A stretch of DNA of 64,000 nt from Microbacterium aurum (lineage in GTDB: Bacteria; Actinomycetota; Actinomycetes; Actinomycetales; Microbacteriaceae). Made by a program: the position numbers and the translations under genes. Where the stretch lies: the NCBI RefSeq assembly GCF_016907815.1, contig NZ_JAFBCQ010000001.1:682001-746000 (forward strand), given 5' to 3'. The notes below the pieces were generated by a model. It was not told the origin of the DNA, made no database searches, and was given only the letters and a program-made list of their open reading frames with translations. Below, one piece after another: positions 25,515 to 34,668 of the stretch. Numbering within the stretch: position 1 is the stretch's first letter; every line of letters starts with the position of its first letter.

Positions 25515-26612
25515 ATGCGCCTGCTGTTCGACGCGCGCTACATCCGCACCGACGTCCACGACGGCATCAGCCGATACTCCGCCGAGCTCGCCGCGGCCGT
25601 CGCCGCTGCCGCACCCGGGCGCGGCGTCGAGGTGGCCTTCCTCATCCACGACGACGCGCAGCGCGCGTTCCTCCCGCCGGGCGCGCGGGTGCTGCGCATC
25701 CATGCCCCGACGGCGCTGCGCGAACCGCTGACGGCGCTGCTGCTGAACCGCCACCGGCCGGATGCCGTGTTCTCGCCCATGCAGACGATCGGCTCGCTCG
25801 GCCGCCGGTTCGGCCTCATCCTGACGCTGCACGACACCATCTACTACCGGCACCGCACGCCGCCGCGCGACCTCCCCTGGTACGTGCGGCTGGGCTGGCG
25901 GCTGTTCCACCTGTCGTACGTGCCGCAGCGGCTCACCCTCAACGCGGCCGACGTCGTCGCGACCGTGAGCGAGACGAGTGCCGCGGAGTTCGCCCGCGTG
26001 CGACTGACGAAGCGGCCGGTCGTCGTCATCCCCAATGCTCCGCAGCGACTGGCGGCGCTGCTGCCCGCCGGGACCGCCGTCGTGCCGGGCGCAGCGCACC
26101 TCGTGTACATGGGCTCGTTCATGCCGTACAAGAACGTCGAGACGCTCATCCGCGCGGCCGCGCACCTGCCCGGACGCACCCTGCACCTGCTGTCACGCAT
26201 CTCGCCCGAGCGCCGCGCCGAACTCTCGGCGATGGTCGACCCGGCCGGCGCCGAGGTGGTCTTCCACGGCGGCGTCACCGATGCCGAGTACGCCGCACTG
26301 CTGGCCGACCGGGCGGTGCTCGTCTCGGCATCCCTCGACGAAGGCTACGGCCTGCCCGTCGCCGAAGCGATCGAGCTCGGGGTGCCGGCGGTCGTGACCG
26401 ACATGCCGATCTTCCGGGAGGTCGCGGGCGACGGCGCCCGCTACGCGTCGGGGACGGATGCCGAGGCTTTCGCCGCCGCCGTGCGCAGCCTCGACGACGC
26501 GGACGAGTGGGCGCGGGTCGTCGCCGCGGGGACGGCGCACATCGCGCGCTTCTCGTGGGACCGATCGGCCGGGGCGCTGCTCGACGCCGTCGCCGCGCTG
26601 CCGCGGCGCTGA
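25515..26612 (+). CDS. GT4-family glycosyltransferase
   Basis: 365 residues. MRLLFDARYIRTDVHDGISR at the N-terminus, VYMGSFMPYKNVETLIRAA and SLDEGYGLPVAEAIELGVP in the donor-binding domain, typical of mannosyl/glucosyltransferases of group 1. It starts 1 nt after the preceding gene stop, so the two are coupled and probably add successive sugars to a glycolipid or cell-wall glycan. Confidence 0.9.
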   Translation: MRLLFDARYIRTDVHDGISRYSAELAAAVAAAAPGRGVEVAFLIHDDAQRAFLPPGARVLRIHAPTALREPLTALLLNRHRPDAVFSPMQTIGSLGRRFGLILTLHDTIYYRHRTPPRDLPWYVRLGWRLFHLSYVPQRLTLNAADVVATVSETSAAEFARVRLTKRPVVVIPNAPQRLAALLPAGTAVVPGAAHLVYMGSFMPYKNVETLIRAAAHLPGRTLHLLSRISPERRAELSAMVDPAGAEVVFHGGVTDAEYAALLADRAVLVSASLDEGYGLPVAEAIELGVPAVVTDMPIFREVAGDGARYASGTDAEAFAAAVRSLDDADEWARVVAAGTAHIARFSWDRSAGALLDAVAALPRR

Positions 26613-26692
26613 TGCGGGGCGCTGGCGGGGCTGGGGCGGTCTCGCCGCCGATTTTCGGGGTCACGAACGACCACGTCGCCGGGCCTGAGGCC

Positions 26693-26711
26693 GTCGATTG
26701 CGCCACCTGTT
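26693..26711. repeat. Dispersed 19-bp repeat, copy 1
   Basis: GTCGATTGCGCCACCTGTT, identical to bases 54427-54445, in both places preceded by GAGG and lying in an intergenic region. Confidence 0.6.
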
Positions 26712-26749
26712 TCCCGCGCGGGCCCGGCGCGCTGGGCTCGGCGCTCGGG

Positions 26750-26869
26750 TCAGGGCAGGTGGGAGGAGTCGGTGGGGATGCGGCGGTAGCCGTCGACGCG
26801 CAGCGCGCGGACGGTCGCGATGATGGCGACGGCGGCCAGCAGGCCGAAGATGACGATGACAGTGACCAT
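26750..26869 (-). CDS. Small single-pass membrane protein
   Basis: 39 residues. MVTVIVIFGLLAAVAIIATV forms one hydrophobic helix, then a basic and polar tail RALRVDGYRRIPTDSSHLP. Coding-like codon use. It is divergent from the GlxA-type regulator gene. Function unknown. Confidence 0.6.
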   Translation of the reverse strand: MVTVIVIFGLLAAVAIIATVRALRVDGYRRIPTDSSHLP

Positions 26870-26905
26870 GGCAGAAACGCTACGCTCGGCCGCAAACCGC
26901 CACTA

Positions 26906-26933
26906 TTGGCAGAACTGCGCATCAGGGTAGGAT
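26906..26933 (+). promoter_or_regulatory. Promoter of the GlxA-type regulator
   Basis: TTGGCA (26906-26911), 16-bp spacer, TAGGAT (26928-26933), ending 7 nt before the ATG: a complete promoter for a leaderless mRNA. Confidence 0.7.
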
Positions 26934-26940
26934 TCCTGCC

Positions 26941-27915
26941 ATGAAGACCGTCGCATGCATCGTCCAGCCCGGATTCGCCCCGTTCGAGTTCGGGTTGGCG
27001 TGCGAGGCGTTCGGTCTCGACCGGTCGGACGAGGGCATCCCGAACTTCGATTTCCGCATCGTCGCGCCTGACCCTGGACCGGTGCCGGCGAACATGGGCT
27101 TCTCGATCAACGTCGACGCCGACCTCGCCTTCGCCGATGAGGCCGATCTCGTCGTCATCACGCCGATCCCGCGCGAGGCGTGGGACCGGATCGACGAGCG
27201 TGTCATCGGCGTCGTGCAGCGCGCCGTCGCCCGCGGCGCGTGGGTGCTGACGGTGTGCAGCGGCTCGTTCGTCGTCGCCGCCGCCGGTGTGCTGAACGGC
27301 CGCCGCGCGACGACGCACTGGCGGTATGCCGACACGATGGCCGCGATGTACCCCGAGATCGACGTCGACCCCAACGTCCTGTACGTGCAGGACGGTCGCA
27401 TCATCACGAGCGCCGGCACCGCCGCCGGCCTCGACGCATGCCTGCACCTGCTGCGGATCGAGCTCGGCGCCGAGATGACCAACACGATCGCCCGGCGGAT
27501 GGTCGTCCCGCCGCAGCGCGACGGCGGGCAGGCGCAGTTCATCGCCAAGCCCCTGCCCGAGTCGAGCTCCCTGTCGCTGGCTCCCGTCGCCGAATGGATG
27601 CTGGAGAACCTCACCCTCGATCTGTCGGTCGACCAGCTGGCCCACCGCGCCCACATGTCGCCGCGGACCTTCGCGCGCCGCTTCAAGGCCGACTACGGCA
27701 CGACGCCGGCGGCCTGGCTCGGCCGGCAGCGCATCATCCAGGCCCAGCGCCTGCTCGAGCAGACCGACCTGGGGCTCGACGCGATCGCCGCCGAGTGCGG
27801 ATTCGGCTCCGCGGCCGTGTTGCGGCAGAACTTCGGGCGGATGCTGGCGCTCACCCCCACCGCTTATCGCGCCCGCTTCACGTGCACCGCCCCGGCGGCC
27901 GAAGCCGTCGCGTAG
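26941..27915 (+). CDS. GlxA-type regulator: DJ-1/PfpI domain plus AraC HTH
   Basis: 324 residues. N-terminal DJ-1/PfpI-like domain (residues 1-190) with the nucleophile-elbow region TVCSGSFVVAAAGVL, and a C-terminal AraC domain (about 215-315) with TFARRFKADYGTTPAAWL and IAAECGFGSAAVLRQNF. Family members sense small metabolites. Target genes unknown. Confidence 0.92.
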   Translation: MKTVACIVQPGFAPFEFGLACEAFGLDRSDEGIPNFDFRIVAPDPGPVPANMGFSINVDADLAFADEADLVVITPIPREAWDRIDERVIGVVQRAVARGAWVLTVCSGSFVVAAAGVLNGRRATTHWRYADTMAAMYPEIDVDPNVLYVQDGRIITSAGTAAGLDACLHLLRIELGAEMTNTIARRMVVPPQRDGGQAQFIAKPLPESSSLSLAPVAEWMLENLTLDLSVDQLAHRAHMSPRTFARRFKADYGTTPAAWLGRQRIIQAQRLLEQTDLGLDAIAAECGFGSAAVLRQNFGRMLALTPTAYRARFTCTAPAAEAVA

Positions 27916-27928
27916 TCCGGCGCCGCAC

Positions 27929-28885
27929 TCAGGTCAGCAGGTCGTCGAGGGCTGCGCCGAGCGTCGGGAACGCGAACGTGTAGCCGCTCGCGACGAGGCG
28001 CTCCGGCAGCACCCATCGGCTCTTGAGGATGAGCTCCGTCTCGGTACCGCGCGCGAGGGCGCCGATCTCCAGCATCCATCGCGGCATCGGGAACGACACC
28101 CGCGCCCCGACCCGCTGTCGCACGGCGGCCATGAGGTCGCGGCTTTCGACCGGTCCCGGGGCCGACGCGTTGACGGGGCCCGTCAGTTCCGTCGTGCGTT
28201 CGAGATGGTCCAGGATGCCGAGGACGTCCGCGATGTGCACCCAGCTGAACCGCTGGCGCCCACCGCGCGTGCCGGGCCGGTGGGCGGTCCCCGCGCGCAC
28301 GCGCGCCGGGGTGACCGGCCACCAGCCGTCGAGCTGCGGGCCGCCGAGCCCGACGCGGGCGAGACCGGCGAGCTCGGGCAGCACGCCGCCGTCGCGGCCC
28401 AGCACGATCGCGCTGCGCAGCGCGACGCGACGGGTGGCGGGGAGGTCAGCGGCGAACAGCTCGCGCTCCCACGCTTTCGCGACCTCGACCGAGAATCCCG
28501 TGCCGATTTCGCCGTCGGACTCCGTCATGGGGCGGTCGTCGGCGTGCCGGTAGATCGTCGCGGTCGAGGAGTTCACCCACAGCGGCGGCGGGGCGTCCGC
28601 CGCTGCGATCGCCCTGCTGAGCGCGCGGGTCGTCGTCAGTCGCGAGGCGAAGATCTCGTCGCGGTTGCGCTCGGTGTAGCGGCAGTTCACGCTCTTGCCG
28701 GCCAGGCCCACGACGAGGCTCGCGCCGTCGACCGCGTCGGCGATGCCTGCGGCATCCGCCCACGCGAGGTCGGCGCCCGTCCGTCCGATCGTCACGACCT
28801 CGCGGCCCGCAGCGGCGTAGTGGGCGCGCAGCGCCCGTCCCATGAACCCCGACGCCCCGCCGAGCACCACCCGGTCACCGCTCAT
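27929..28885 (-). CDS. TIGR01777-family epimerase-like protein
   Basis: 318 residues. An extended SDR with VVLGGASGFMGRALRAHY and LVGLAGKSVNCRYTERNR, and the C-terminal DUF1731 end (WVLPERLVASGYTFAFP), both hallmarks of the TIGR01777 sugar-epimerase-like family. Start overlaps the stop of the DUF4166 gene (ATGA), so the two form an operon. Substrate unknown. Confidence 0.9.
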   Translation of the reverse strand: MSGDRVVLGGASGFMGRALRAHYAAAGREVVTIGRTGADLAWADAAGIADAVDGASLVVGLAGKSVNCRYTERNRDEIFASRLTTTRALSRAIAAADAPPPLWVNSSTATIYRHADDRPMTESDGEIGTGFSVEVAKAWERELFAADLPATRRVALRSAIVLGRDGGVLPELAGLARVGLGGPQLDGWWPVTPARVRAGTAHRPGTRGGRQRFSWVHIADVLGILDHLERTTELTGPVNASAPGPVESRDLMAAVRQRVGARVSFPMPRWMLEIGALARGTETELILKSRWVLPERLVASGYTFAFPTLGAALDDLLT

Positions 28886-29490
28886 CTGTCCTCCTCGATC
28901 CGGTAGTCGAACGTCCCGGCGTATTCGTAGACCCGCCCGATCAGCGGGAGGTCCATCGTGAACTCGACGCGCTGGCGGTCGCCGGCGCTGCGCTCGCGCA
29001 GCCGGATGCGGGGCGCCGCCCACGCCGGCAGCCGCAGCTGCAGGCGCCCGAGGCGGATGCCGACGGCGACGCTGTGCAGCTCGAGTGCGCCGCCCGCGAC
29101 GTGCACGGTGAACTCGACCGCGACCCGGGGTGGCCGGCCGACCCGGTCGACGACGGTGCCGAGGGGTGTTGCCCGGACGGCGTCGTGCATCGTGAACGCG
29201 CCCGTCGGCAGGTCGAAGCGGCGGACGGCTACGGCGACGCCGTCGAGGGTGCGGTTCTCGATGCGGAACGGCACGCGCTCGTGCCAGCCGGCGGGCACGA
29301 CGCCGCGGTCGGCGAACCACCGCAGCAGCGGCGCCAGCACCCGGCGCCGCGAGCCGACGCGGTCGAACACGCCCTCGCCGCGGCCGACGAAGCCGTCCGG
29401 GATCGTGCCGAAGTACCGCTGCAGTGCGGGCGAGAGCTCCGCGATGCGGTCACCGAGCGCGCGAGCGTAAGGTGAGCCCGCGTCGGTCAT
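28882..29490 (-). CDS. DUF4166 domain protein
   Basis: 202 residues, containing [20 protein letters not shown] and the beta-rich C-terminal [18 protein letters not shown]4166 genes often accompany saccharopine-dehydrogenase or epimerase-like genes, as here. TAGGCT ends 6 nt before the ATG (leaderless). Function unknown. Confidence 0.85.
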   Translation of the reverse strand: MTDAGSPYARALGDRIAELSPALQRYFGTIPDGFVGRGEGVFDRVGSRRRVLAPLLRWFADRGVVPAGWHERVPFRIENRTLDGVAVAVRRFDLPTGAFTMHDAVRATPLGTVVDRVGRPPRVAVEFTVHVAGGALELHSVAVGIRLGRLQLRLPAWAAPRIRLRERSAGDRQRVEFTMDLPLIGRVYEYAGTFDYRIEEDR

Positions 29491-29583
29491 GGCCCCAGCC
29501 TACGGATGCGGCGTGGGTGGGGGATGCCGCGAGACCGCATACCGGTGCCGCGGCGCTTGCCCACGGCATCCACTCTTGCTAAA

Positions 29584-29604
29584 CTTGAGCCTAGGCGACT
29601 CAAG
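29584..29604. promoter_or_regulatory. HAIR-type HspR operator of clpB
   Basis: CTTGAGC-N7-ACTCAAG, one base from the HAIR consensus, 30 bp before the clpB start. Confidence 0.88.
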
Positions 29605-29634
29605 TTTGAGTGCCACAGTTTTGGAGGAGACAGA

Positions 29635-31872
29635 ATGAACGCACAACCCGCGCCCGGGCAGGAGGAGCAGAAGAGCCCCCTCGAGCAGTTCGGGATCAAC
29701 CTCACCGACCGCGCTCGGCAGGGAAAGCTCGACCCGGTGATCGGACGCGACAGCGAGATCCGCCGCGTCAGCCAGGTGCTCACCCGGCGCACGAAGAACA
29801 ACCCGGTGCTGATCGGCGAGCCCGGTGTCGGTAAGACCGCCGTCGTCGAGGGCCTCGCCCAGCGCATCGTCGCAGGCGACGTCGCCGAGTCGCTCAAGGA
29901 CAAGGAGCTCGTCTCGCTCGACATCTCCGCGCTCGTGGCCGGCGCGATGTACCGCGGCCAGTTCGAGGAGCGACTGAAGAGCGTCCTCAAGGAGATCACC
30001 GAGTCCGACGGCCGCATCATCACGTTCATCGACGAGCTGCACGTCCTCATGGGCGCCGGCGGTGGCGAAGGGTCGGTCGCGGCATCCAACATGCTCAAGC
30101 CCATGCTCGCGCGCGGCGAACTGCGCCTGATTGGCGCGACGACGCTCGACGAGTACCGCGAGTTCATCGAGAAGGATGCCGCGCTGGAGCGCCGCTTCCA
30201 GCAGGTCTACGTCGGCGAGCCCTCGGTCGAGGACACCGTCGCGATCCTCCGCGGGCTCAAGGGGCGCTACGAAGCGCACCACGGCGTCACGATCAGCGAC
30301 AGCGCGCTCGTCGCGGCCGCCGCGCTCTCGAACCGCTACATTCCGTCGCGGCAACTGCCCGACAAGGCCATCGACCTGATCGACGAGGCCATGAGCCGGC
30401 TGAAGATGGAGATCGACTCGAGTCCCGTCGAGATCGACCAGCTGCGCCGTCAGGTCGACCGCATGAAGCTCGAGGACCTCGCCCTCAAGAAGGAGAAGGA
30501 CGACGCCTCGAAGGAGCGTCGTGCGAAGCTGCGCGAGCAGATGGATGCCGCGGAGTCTGAACTCGCGGTGCTCGAGGCCCGCTGGGCGCGTGAGCGCGGC
30601 GGGCTCCGCCGCGTCGGCGAGCTCAAGGAGCAGTACGACCAGGCCGTCACCGACCGCGACCGGGCCCTCCGGGAAGGCGACTACGCGCTCGCGTCGAAGC
30701 TCGAGTACGAGACGATCAAGCGCCTGCAGCAGGAGATCGCCGACGCGGAGCGCGCGGCGGCGATGCCTGCCGACGAGCCCCGCATGGTCAACGAGCAGGT
30801 GACCGACGAGGACATCGCCGCCGTCATCGCGGCGTGGACGGGCATCCCGGTGGGGCGCCTCCTGCAGGGCGAGAGCGAGAAGCTCGTACACCTCGAGGCC
30901 GAGCTGGGCAAGCGCTTGATCGGTCAGAAGGATGCCGTGAAGGCCGTGTCCGATGCGGTGCGGCGCTCGCGCGCGGGCATCAGCGACCCGAACCGGCCGA
31001 CCGGTTCGTTCCTCTTCCTCGGCCCGACGGGCGTCGGCAAGACCGAGCTCGCGAAGGCGCTCGCGGAGTTCCTCTTCGACGACGAGCGCGCGATGGTGCG
31101 CATCGACATGAGTGAGTACGGCGAGAAGCATTCCGTCGCCCGGCTCGTCGGCGCTCCTCCGGGATACATCGGCTACGAGCAGGGTGGCCAGCTGACCGAG
31201 GCCGTGCGGCGGCGCCCCTACTCGGTCGTGCTCCTTGACGAGGTCGAGAAGGCGCACCCCGAGGTGTTCGACATCCTGCTGCAGGTGCTCGACGACGGGC
31301 GGCTGACCGACGGCCAGGGCCGCACGGTCGACTTCACGAACACGATCCTGATCCTCACCTCGAACCTCGGCTCGCCGATCCTCATCGACCCGACGCTGCC
31401 CGTCGAGGTCAAGCGGGAGCAGGTCATGGCGCTCGTCCGACAGGCGTTCCGGCCCGAGTTCCTCAACCGACTCGATGACATCGTGATGTTCCAGGCGCTG
31501 ACCGAGGACGACCTCGCGCAGATCGTGGAGCTGTCGGTCGACGCGCTGCAGCGGCGGTTGCACGAGCGCCGGCTGACCCTCGCGGTCACGCCGGATGCCC
31601 GGGCCTGGCTCGCCGAGCGCGGCTACGACCCGCTGTTCGGCGCGCGGCCGCTGCGGCGGCTCATCCAGTCCGAGATCCAGGACCGGCTCGCGATGGCGCT
31701 GCTCTCCGGCGGCGTGCACGACGGCGACGTCGTGCGGGTCGACGTCGCGGCGGACGGATCCGGGCTCGCGCTCACGAGCAGCGGCCCCGCCCCGGCGGAT
31801 GCCGCGGCATCCGGTTCGGCCGGCACCGACCCGGACGACGACGTGATCGAGGCCGACCTCCTCGACGACTAA
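29635..31872 (+). CDS. clpB: Disaggregase ClpB lacking the N domain
   Basis: 745 residues against about 860 for classical ClpB. The Clp_N domain is absent; the protein begins directly at [23 protein letters not shown]-1: [14 protein letters not shown] long coiled-coil M domain (about residues 280-400) identifies ClpB rather than ClpA/C. AAA-2: [14 protein letters not shown] and [15 protein letters not shown]. The acidic C-terminus ends in EADLLDD. The ATG at 29635 follows GGAGGAGA. It extracts proteins from aggregates with DnaK, and shares the HspR operator type with dnaK. Confidence 0.97.
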   Translation: MNAQPAPGQEEQKSPLEQFGINLTDRARQGKLDPVIGRDSEIRRVSQVLTRRTKNNPVLIGEPGVGKTAVVEGLAQRIVAGDVAESLKDKELVSLDISALVAGAMYRGQFEERLKSVLKEITESDGRIITFIDELHVLMGAGGGEGSVAASNMLKPMLARGELRLIGATTLDEYREFIEKDAALERRFQQVYVGEPSVEDTVAILRGLKGRYEAHHGVTISDSALVAAAALSNRYIPSRQLPDKAIDLIDEAMSRLKMEIDSSPVEIDQLRRQVDRMKLEDLALKKEKDDASKERRAKLREQMDAAESELAVLEARWARERGGLRRVGELKEQYDQAVTDRDRALREGDYALASKLEYETIKRLQQEIADAERAAAMPADEPRMVNEQVTDEDIAAVIAAWTGIPVGRLLQGESEKLVHLEAELGKRLIGQKDAVKAVSDAVRRSRAGISDPNRPTGSFLFLGPTGVGKTELAKALAEFLFDDERAMVRIDMSEYGEKHSVARLVGAPPGYIGYEQGGQLTEAVRRRPYSVVLLDEVEKAHPEVFDILLQVLDDGRLTDGQGRTVDFTNTILILTSNLGSPILIDPTLPVEVKREQVMALVRQAFRPEFLNRLDDIVMFQALTEDDLAQIVELSVDALQRRLHERRLTLAVTPDARAWLAERGYDPLFGARPLRRLIQSEIQDRLAMALLSGGVHDGDVVRVDVAADGSGLALTSSGPAPADAAASGSAGTDPDDDVIEADLLDD

Positions 31873-31949
31873 CACGTCCCGCGCCGGGCTGGGGTGGCGG
31901 GGTGCCGTCGGGTCGGGGCGCCGTTGGGGCGGGGACCGTCCCTGTCTCA

Positions 31950-32013
31950 AAAGCAGGCTGGACCGACTCGGTGCGCCCCGTCGCGGCCGCGGGAGGCCGA
32001 TCCAGCCTGCTTT
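31950..32013. repeat. 64-bp hairpin element, copy 1
   Basis: Arms AAAGCAGGCTGGA and TCCAGCCTGCTTT, G+C-rich centre, flanked by TCTCA on the left and CGGAACA on the right. The first of three copies downstream of clpB. Confidence 0.85.
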
Positions 32014-32148
32014 CGGAACAACCTGCCGGCGCCGTCTCGCCGCGCCTCGGCGCAGCCCGCGTCCCGGCTCTGTCTCGGCCGCCCCTGCCGCGGCCGACCC
32101 TTTCCCGACGGGTCCTGTGTCGGCCGTCCCCGGCCCGTCCCCGTCTCC

Positions 32149-32212
32149 AAAGCAGGCTGGATCGACCCGACGCACCCCGGCGCGGCCGCTGGAGGCTGAT
32201 CCAGCCTGCTTT
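32149..32212. repeat. 64-bp hairpin element, copy 2
   Basis: Arms AAAGCAGGCTGGATC and GATCCAGCCTGCTTT, 15 bp perfect, same length and orientation of flanks as copy 1. Confidence 0.85.
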
Positions 32213-32298
32213 CGGAACACCCGGCCGGGCGCAATCTCGGGCCGTCTGCGTCCGGCTCTACCCGTCCCGGCCGCCCCGTTCCGTCCCGTCCTGTCTCA

Positions 32299-32362
32299 AA
32301 AGCAGGCTGGATCGACACGACGCGCCCCGGCGCGGCCGCGGGAGGCCGATCCAGCCTGCTTT
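32299..32362. repeat. 64-bp hairpin element, copy 3
   Basis: Arms identical to copy 2; the centre differs at a few positions. The remaining bases of 31873-32405 between and around the copies show no supported gene. Confidence 0.85.
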
Positions 32363-32418
32363 CCGGACAATGACGGGCGCGCCTCGCGGCCCCGCGGTGG
32401 CTGGGCTAGCGTCGGAGA

Positions 32419-32439
32419 ATGACAGGGTCCGGGCGGTGA
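32419..32439 (+). CDS. Six-codon leader peptide before the UbiA gene
   Basis: ATG to TGA encodes MTGSGR. TAGCGT ends 6 nt upstream (leaderless). The TGA shares its last base with the ATG of the prenyltransferase (TGATG), suggesting translational coupling. Hypothetical but well ordered. Confidence 0.45.
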   Translation: MTGSGR

Positions 32440-33272
32440 TGCGGCGGCTGCGGGCGCTGTGGGCGGCGTCGCACCCCGGGCCGTCGCTGGTGGTGACGGT
32501 GCTCGCCGTCGCCCTGGGCGTCGGCGCGGACCTGCCGCCGTGGCGCCTCGCCCTGCTGGCGGTCGCGGTGCTGGCGGGTCAGTTGTCGGTCGGAATCTCC
32601 AACGACGCGATCGACGCGGCCCGCGATCGCGCGGTCGGTCGGCGCGACAAGCCGATCGCCCGCGGCGACGTCGACCTGCGCACGGCGTGGGTCGCGGCGG
32701 CCGCCGCCGTGGTGGTCGCGCTCGTCCTGTCGGCCGTGCTCGGGCTCGCGATGGCCGCCGTGCACGCCGTCGCGCTCGCCTCCGCGTGGGCCTACAACGC
32801 CGGCCTGAAGAAGTCGGCGTGGTCGATCGCACCGTTCATCGTGAGCTTCGGCCTGTTCCCGTCGCTGGCGACGCTCGCGGCCGATCCGCCGCGGCTCGCG
32901 ACCCCCTGGGCGACGCTCGCCGGCGCCGCGCTCGGCGCGGCCGTGCACCTCACGAACGTCCTGCCCGACCTCGAGGACGATGATCGCACCGGCATCCGGG
33001 GCCTGCCGCACGGGCTGGGCGCGCGTGTGTCCGTCATCGTCGCGATCGCCGGCATCGTCGTCGGTGCGGTCGCGGTGCTCGTGGGACCCGTCGGCGGCGA
33101 TCTCGGTCGGATCGGCCCGGTCGCCTGGCTGTTCTTCGCCGCCGTGGGCGCCGTCGCTGTCGTGACGCTGGTGCGCGCGCTGCGGCATCCGCCCGGTCGC
33201 GCGCTGTTCCGTCTGACGATGCTCTGCGCGCTCCTCCTCGCCGCCCAACTCGTCGCGACCCGCGGGTCGTGA
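32439..33272 (+). CDS. UbiA-family prenyltransferase
   Basis: 277 residues, about eight or nine hydrophobic segments. First Asp-rich motif NDAIDAARDRAVGRRDKPIA (NDxxDxxxD) and second motif DLEDDDRTGIRGLP. It transfers a polyprenyl group to an aromatic acceptor in the membrane. It is encoded next to a FAD monooxygenase, methyltransferase and type III PKS facing it, so the acceptor is likely the PKS product. Confidence 0.88.
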   Translation: MRRLRALWAASHPGPSLVVTVLAVALGVGADLPPWRLALLAVAVLAGQLSVGISNDAIDAARDRAVGRRDKPIARGDVDLRTAWVAAAAAVVVALVLSAVLGLAMAAVHAVALASAWAYNAGLKKSAWSIAPFIVSFGLFPSLATLAADPPRLATPWATLAGAALGAAVHLTNVLPDLEDDDRTGIRGLPHGLGARVSVIVAIAGIVVGAVAVLVGPVGGDLGRIGPVAWLFFAAVGAVAVVTLVRALRHPPGRALFRLTMLCALLLAAQLVATRGS

Positions 33273-33357
33273 GGCGCTTCGGCGCGGGTTGGGTGGGCGG
33301 TTGTGGCTGTTTCGGGGTCGGGTAGCGGCGTCTTCTGACCAGGGAACGGATGCCGGG

Positions 33358-34668
33358 TCATGCGCCGCGGTCGAAACCCATCGCATACGCGTGGGCGAAC
33401 ACCCGCGCCGACGCCCCGGACAGCGCCACCCGCAGCGCCGCCGAACGCGCCGCATCGGCGCGGGGGCCGAGCGGCCGGCCGAGCGCGGTGTTGAGCGTCG
33501 CGATCCCGGCGGCGATCCGCGCCGACTGCACGCGGCGCTGCTCCCATCGCTCCACGTCGAGATCCGGCGCCGAGCCGGTGCGCAGCCAGTCGGTGAGCAG
33601 CGGGGCGAGTCCCGCGGCGTCGAGCAGTCCGAGGTTCAACCCCTGCCCGCCGATCGGGCTAACCTCGTGCGCCGCATCGCCGACGACGAGCACCCGGCCG
33701 CGCCGCAGGCGCGGTGCCACCGCCCGCCGTACTCGGAATGACGTGGCCCCGACGGCGCTCGCGGCGGCATCCGCTTCACCGCGCTCCTCCAGCGCGCGGC
33801 GCAGTCGCCTGTCCCGTGCCGCCGGATCCTCCGCGGCGGCGCCCGCAAGCGACCCCGCGCCCCCGCCCGCAAGCGACCCCGACCCCGCGCCCGCCGAACC
33901 CGACCCCGCGCCCGCCGAACCCGACCCCGACCCCGCGCCACCCGACCCCGACCCCGCACCCGCCGCCCCCGCGACCACCGACCCCTCGCCCGCGTCCCGC
34001 CGGTCCCACGCGACGAACCGCCGGCGGCTCCCGGGGAGCGGGAACGACTCCAGCACCCCGCCGGGCGCGAGCGTGACCACGGCGGTCTCGGCGTCCGCCC
34101 GCTCCGGGACGGGAGCGTCAACCATGAGATACCGATCCGGATAGTGGCGCACCGCGATCGCGCCCGGCCGGTAGACGAGATCGCGGGCGGCGGAGCCTCC
34201 CGCGACGACGACGACCGCGGCATCCCACTCGCGCTGCCCATTCGCGCCGAACGAGAACACCCGCACGCGATCCCCGTCCCGCCGGATCGCCGTCACCGTC
34301 TCGCCGCGCACGACGGGCGCGCCCCCGTGCCCGAGCGCCGCCTCGGTCGCCGGCTGCGGCAGCGTCGCGACGAACGGGAACCGCAGCGACAGCCGGTCGA
34401 ACCGGACCGTCCCGAGTCGCTCCCAGCCGTCGGCGCCGAGCCCGCGGCACTCGCCGCGGGCGACCCGCACCGCCCCGTCAAGGATGCGCTCGGTCGCGCC
34501 GCCGTCCTCGAGCGCCGCGAGCACCGGCGCATGCAGTCCGATCGCCCGCGAGGCGGCACCGACGGCGATACGGCGCTCGAGGACGATCGCCTCCACCCCG
34601 CGCCGCGTGAGCTCCGCCCCGAGCATGATCCCGACGGGTCCCGCCCCGACGATGAGGACCTCAGGCAT
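33358..34668 (-). CDS. FAD-dependent aromatic monooxygenase
   Basis: 436 residues, PHBH-like fold. FAD motif VLIVGAGPVGIMLGAELTRRG at the N-terminus, and GRVLVVGDAAHEVSPIGGQG (GD motif) in the C-terminal half. Residues about 230-275 are a Gly/Ser/Ala low-complexity insertion. It likely hydroxylates the resorcinol-type PKS product, as SrsC-like proteins do. Start overlaps the methyltransferase stop. Confidence 0.87.
   Translation of the reverse strand: MPEVLIVGAGPVGIMLGAELTRRGVEAIVLERRIAVGAASRAIGLHAPVLAALEDGGATERILDGAVRVARGECRGLGADGWERLGTVRFDRLSLRFPFVATLPQPATEAALGHGGAPVVRGETVTAIRRDGDRVRVFSFGANGQREWDAAVVVVAGGSAARDLVYRPGAIAVRHYPDRYLMVDAPVPERADAETAVVTLAPGGVLESFPLPGSRRRFVAWDRRDAGEGSVVAGAAGAGSGSGGAGSGSGSAGAGSGSAGAGSGSLAGGGAGSLAGAAAEDPAARDRRLRRALEERGEADAAASAVGATSFRVRRAVAPRLRRGRVLVVGDAAHEVSPIGGQGLNLGLLDAAGLAPLLTDWLRTGSAPDLDVERWEQRRVQSARIAAGIATLNTALGRPLGPRADAARSAALRVALSGASARVFAHAYAMGFDRGA

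Noticed and set aside
29500..32220. 906-residue minus-strand frame over clpB
   Set aside because: Antisense of an unmistakable ClpB; no recognisable motif.
31950..32362. Possible CRISPR array
   Set aside because: Units are long inverted repeats with unequal spacing (199 and 150 bp) and no cas genes nearby.
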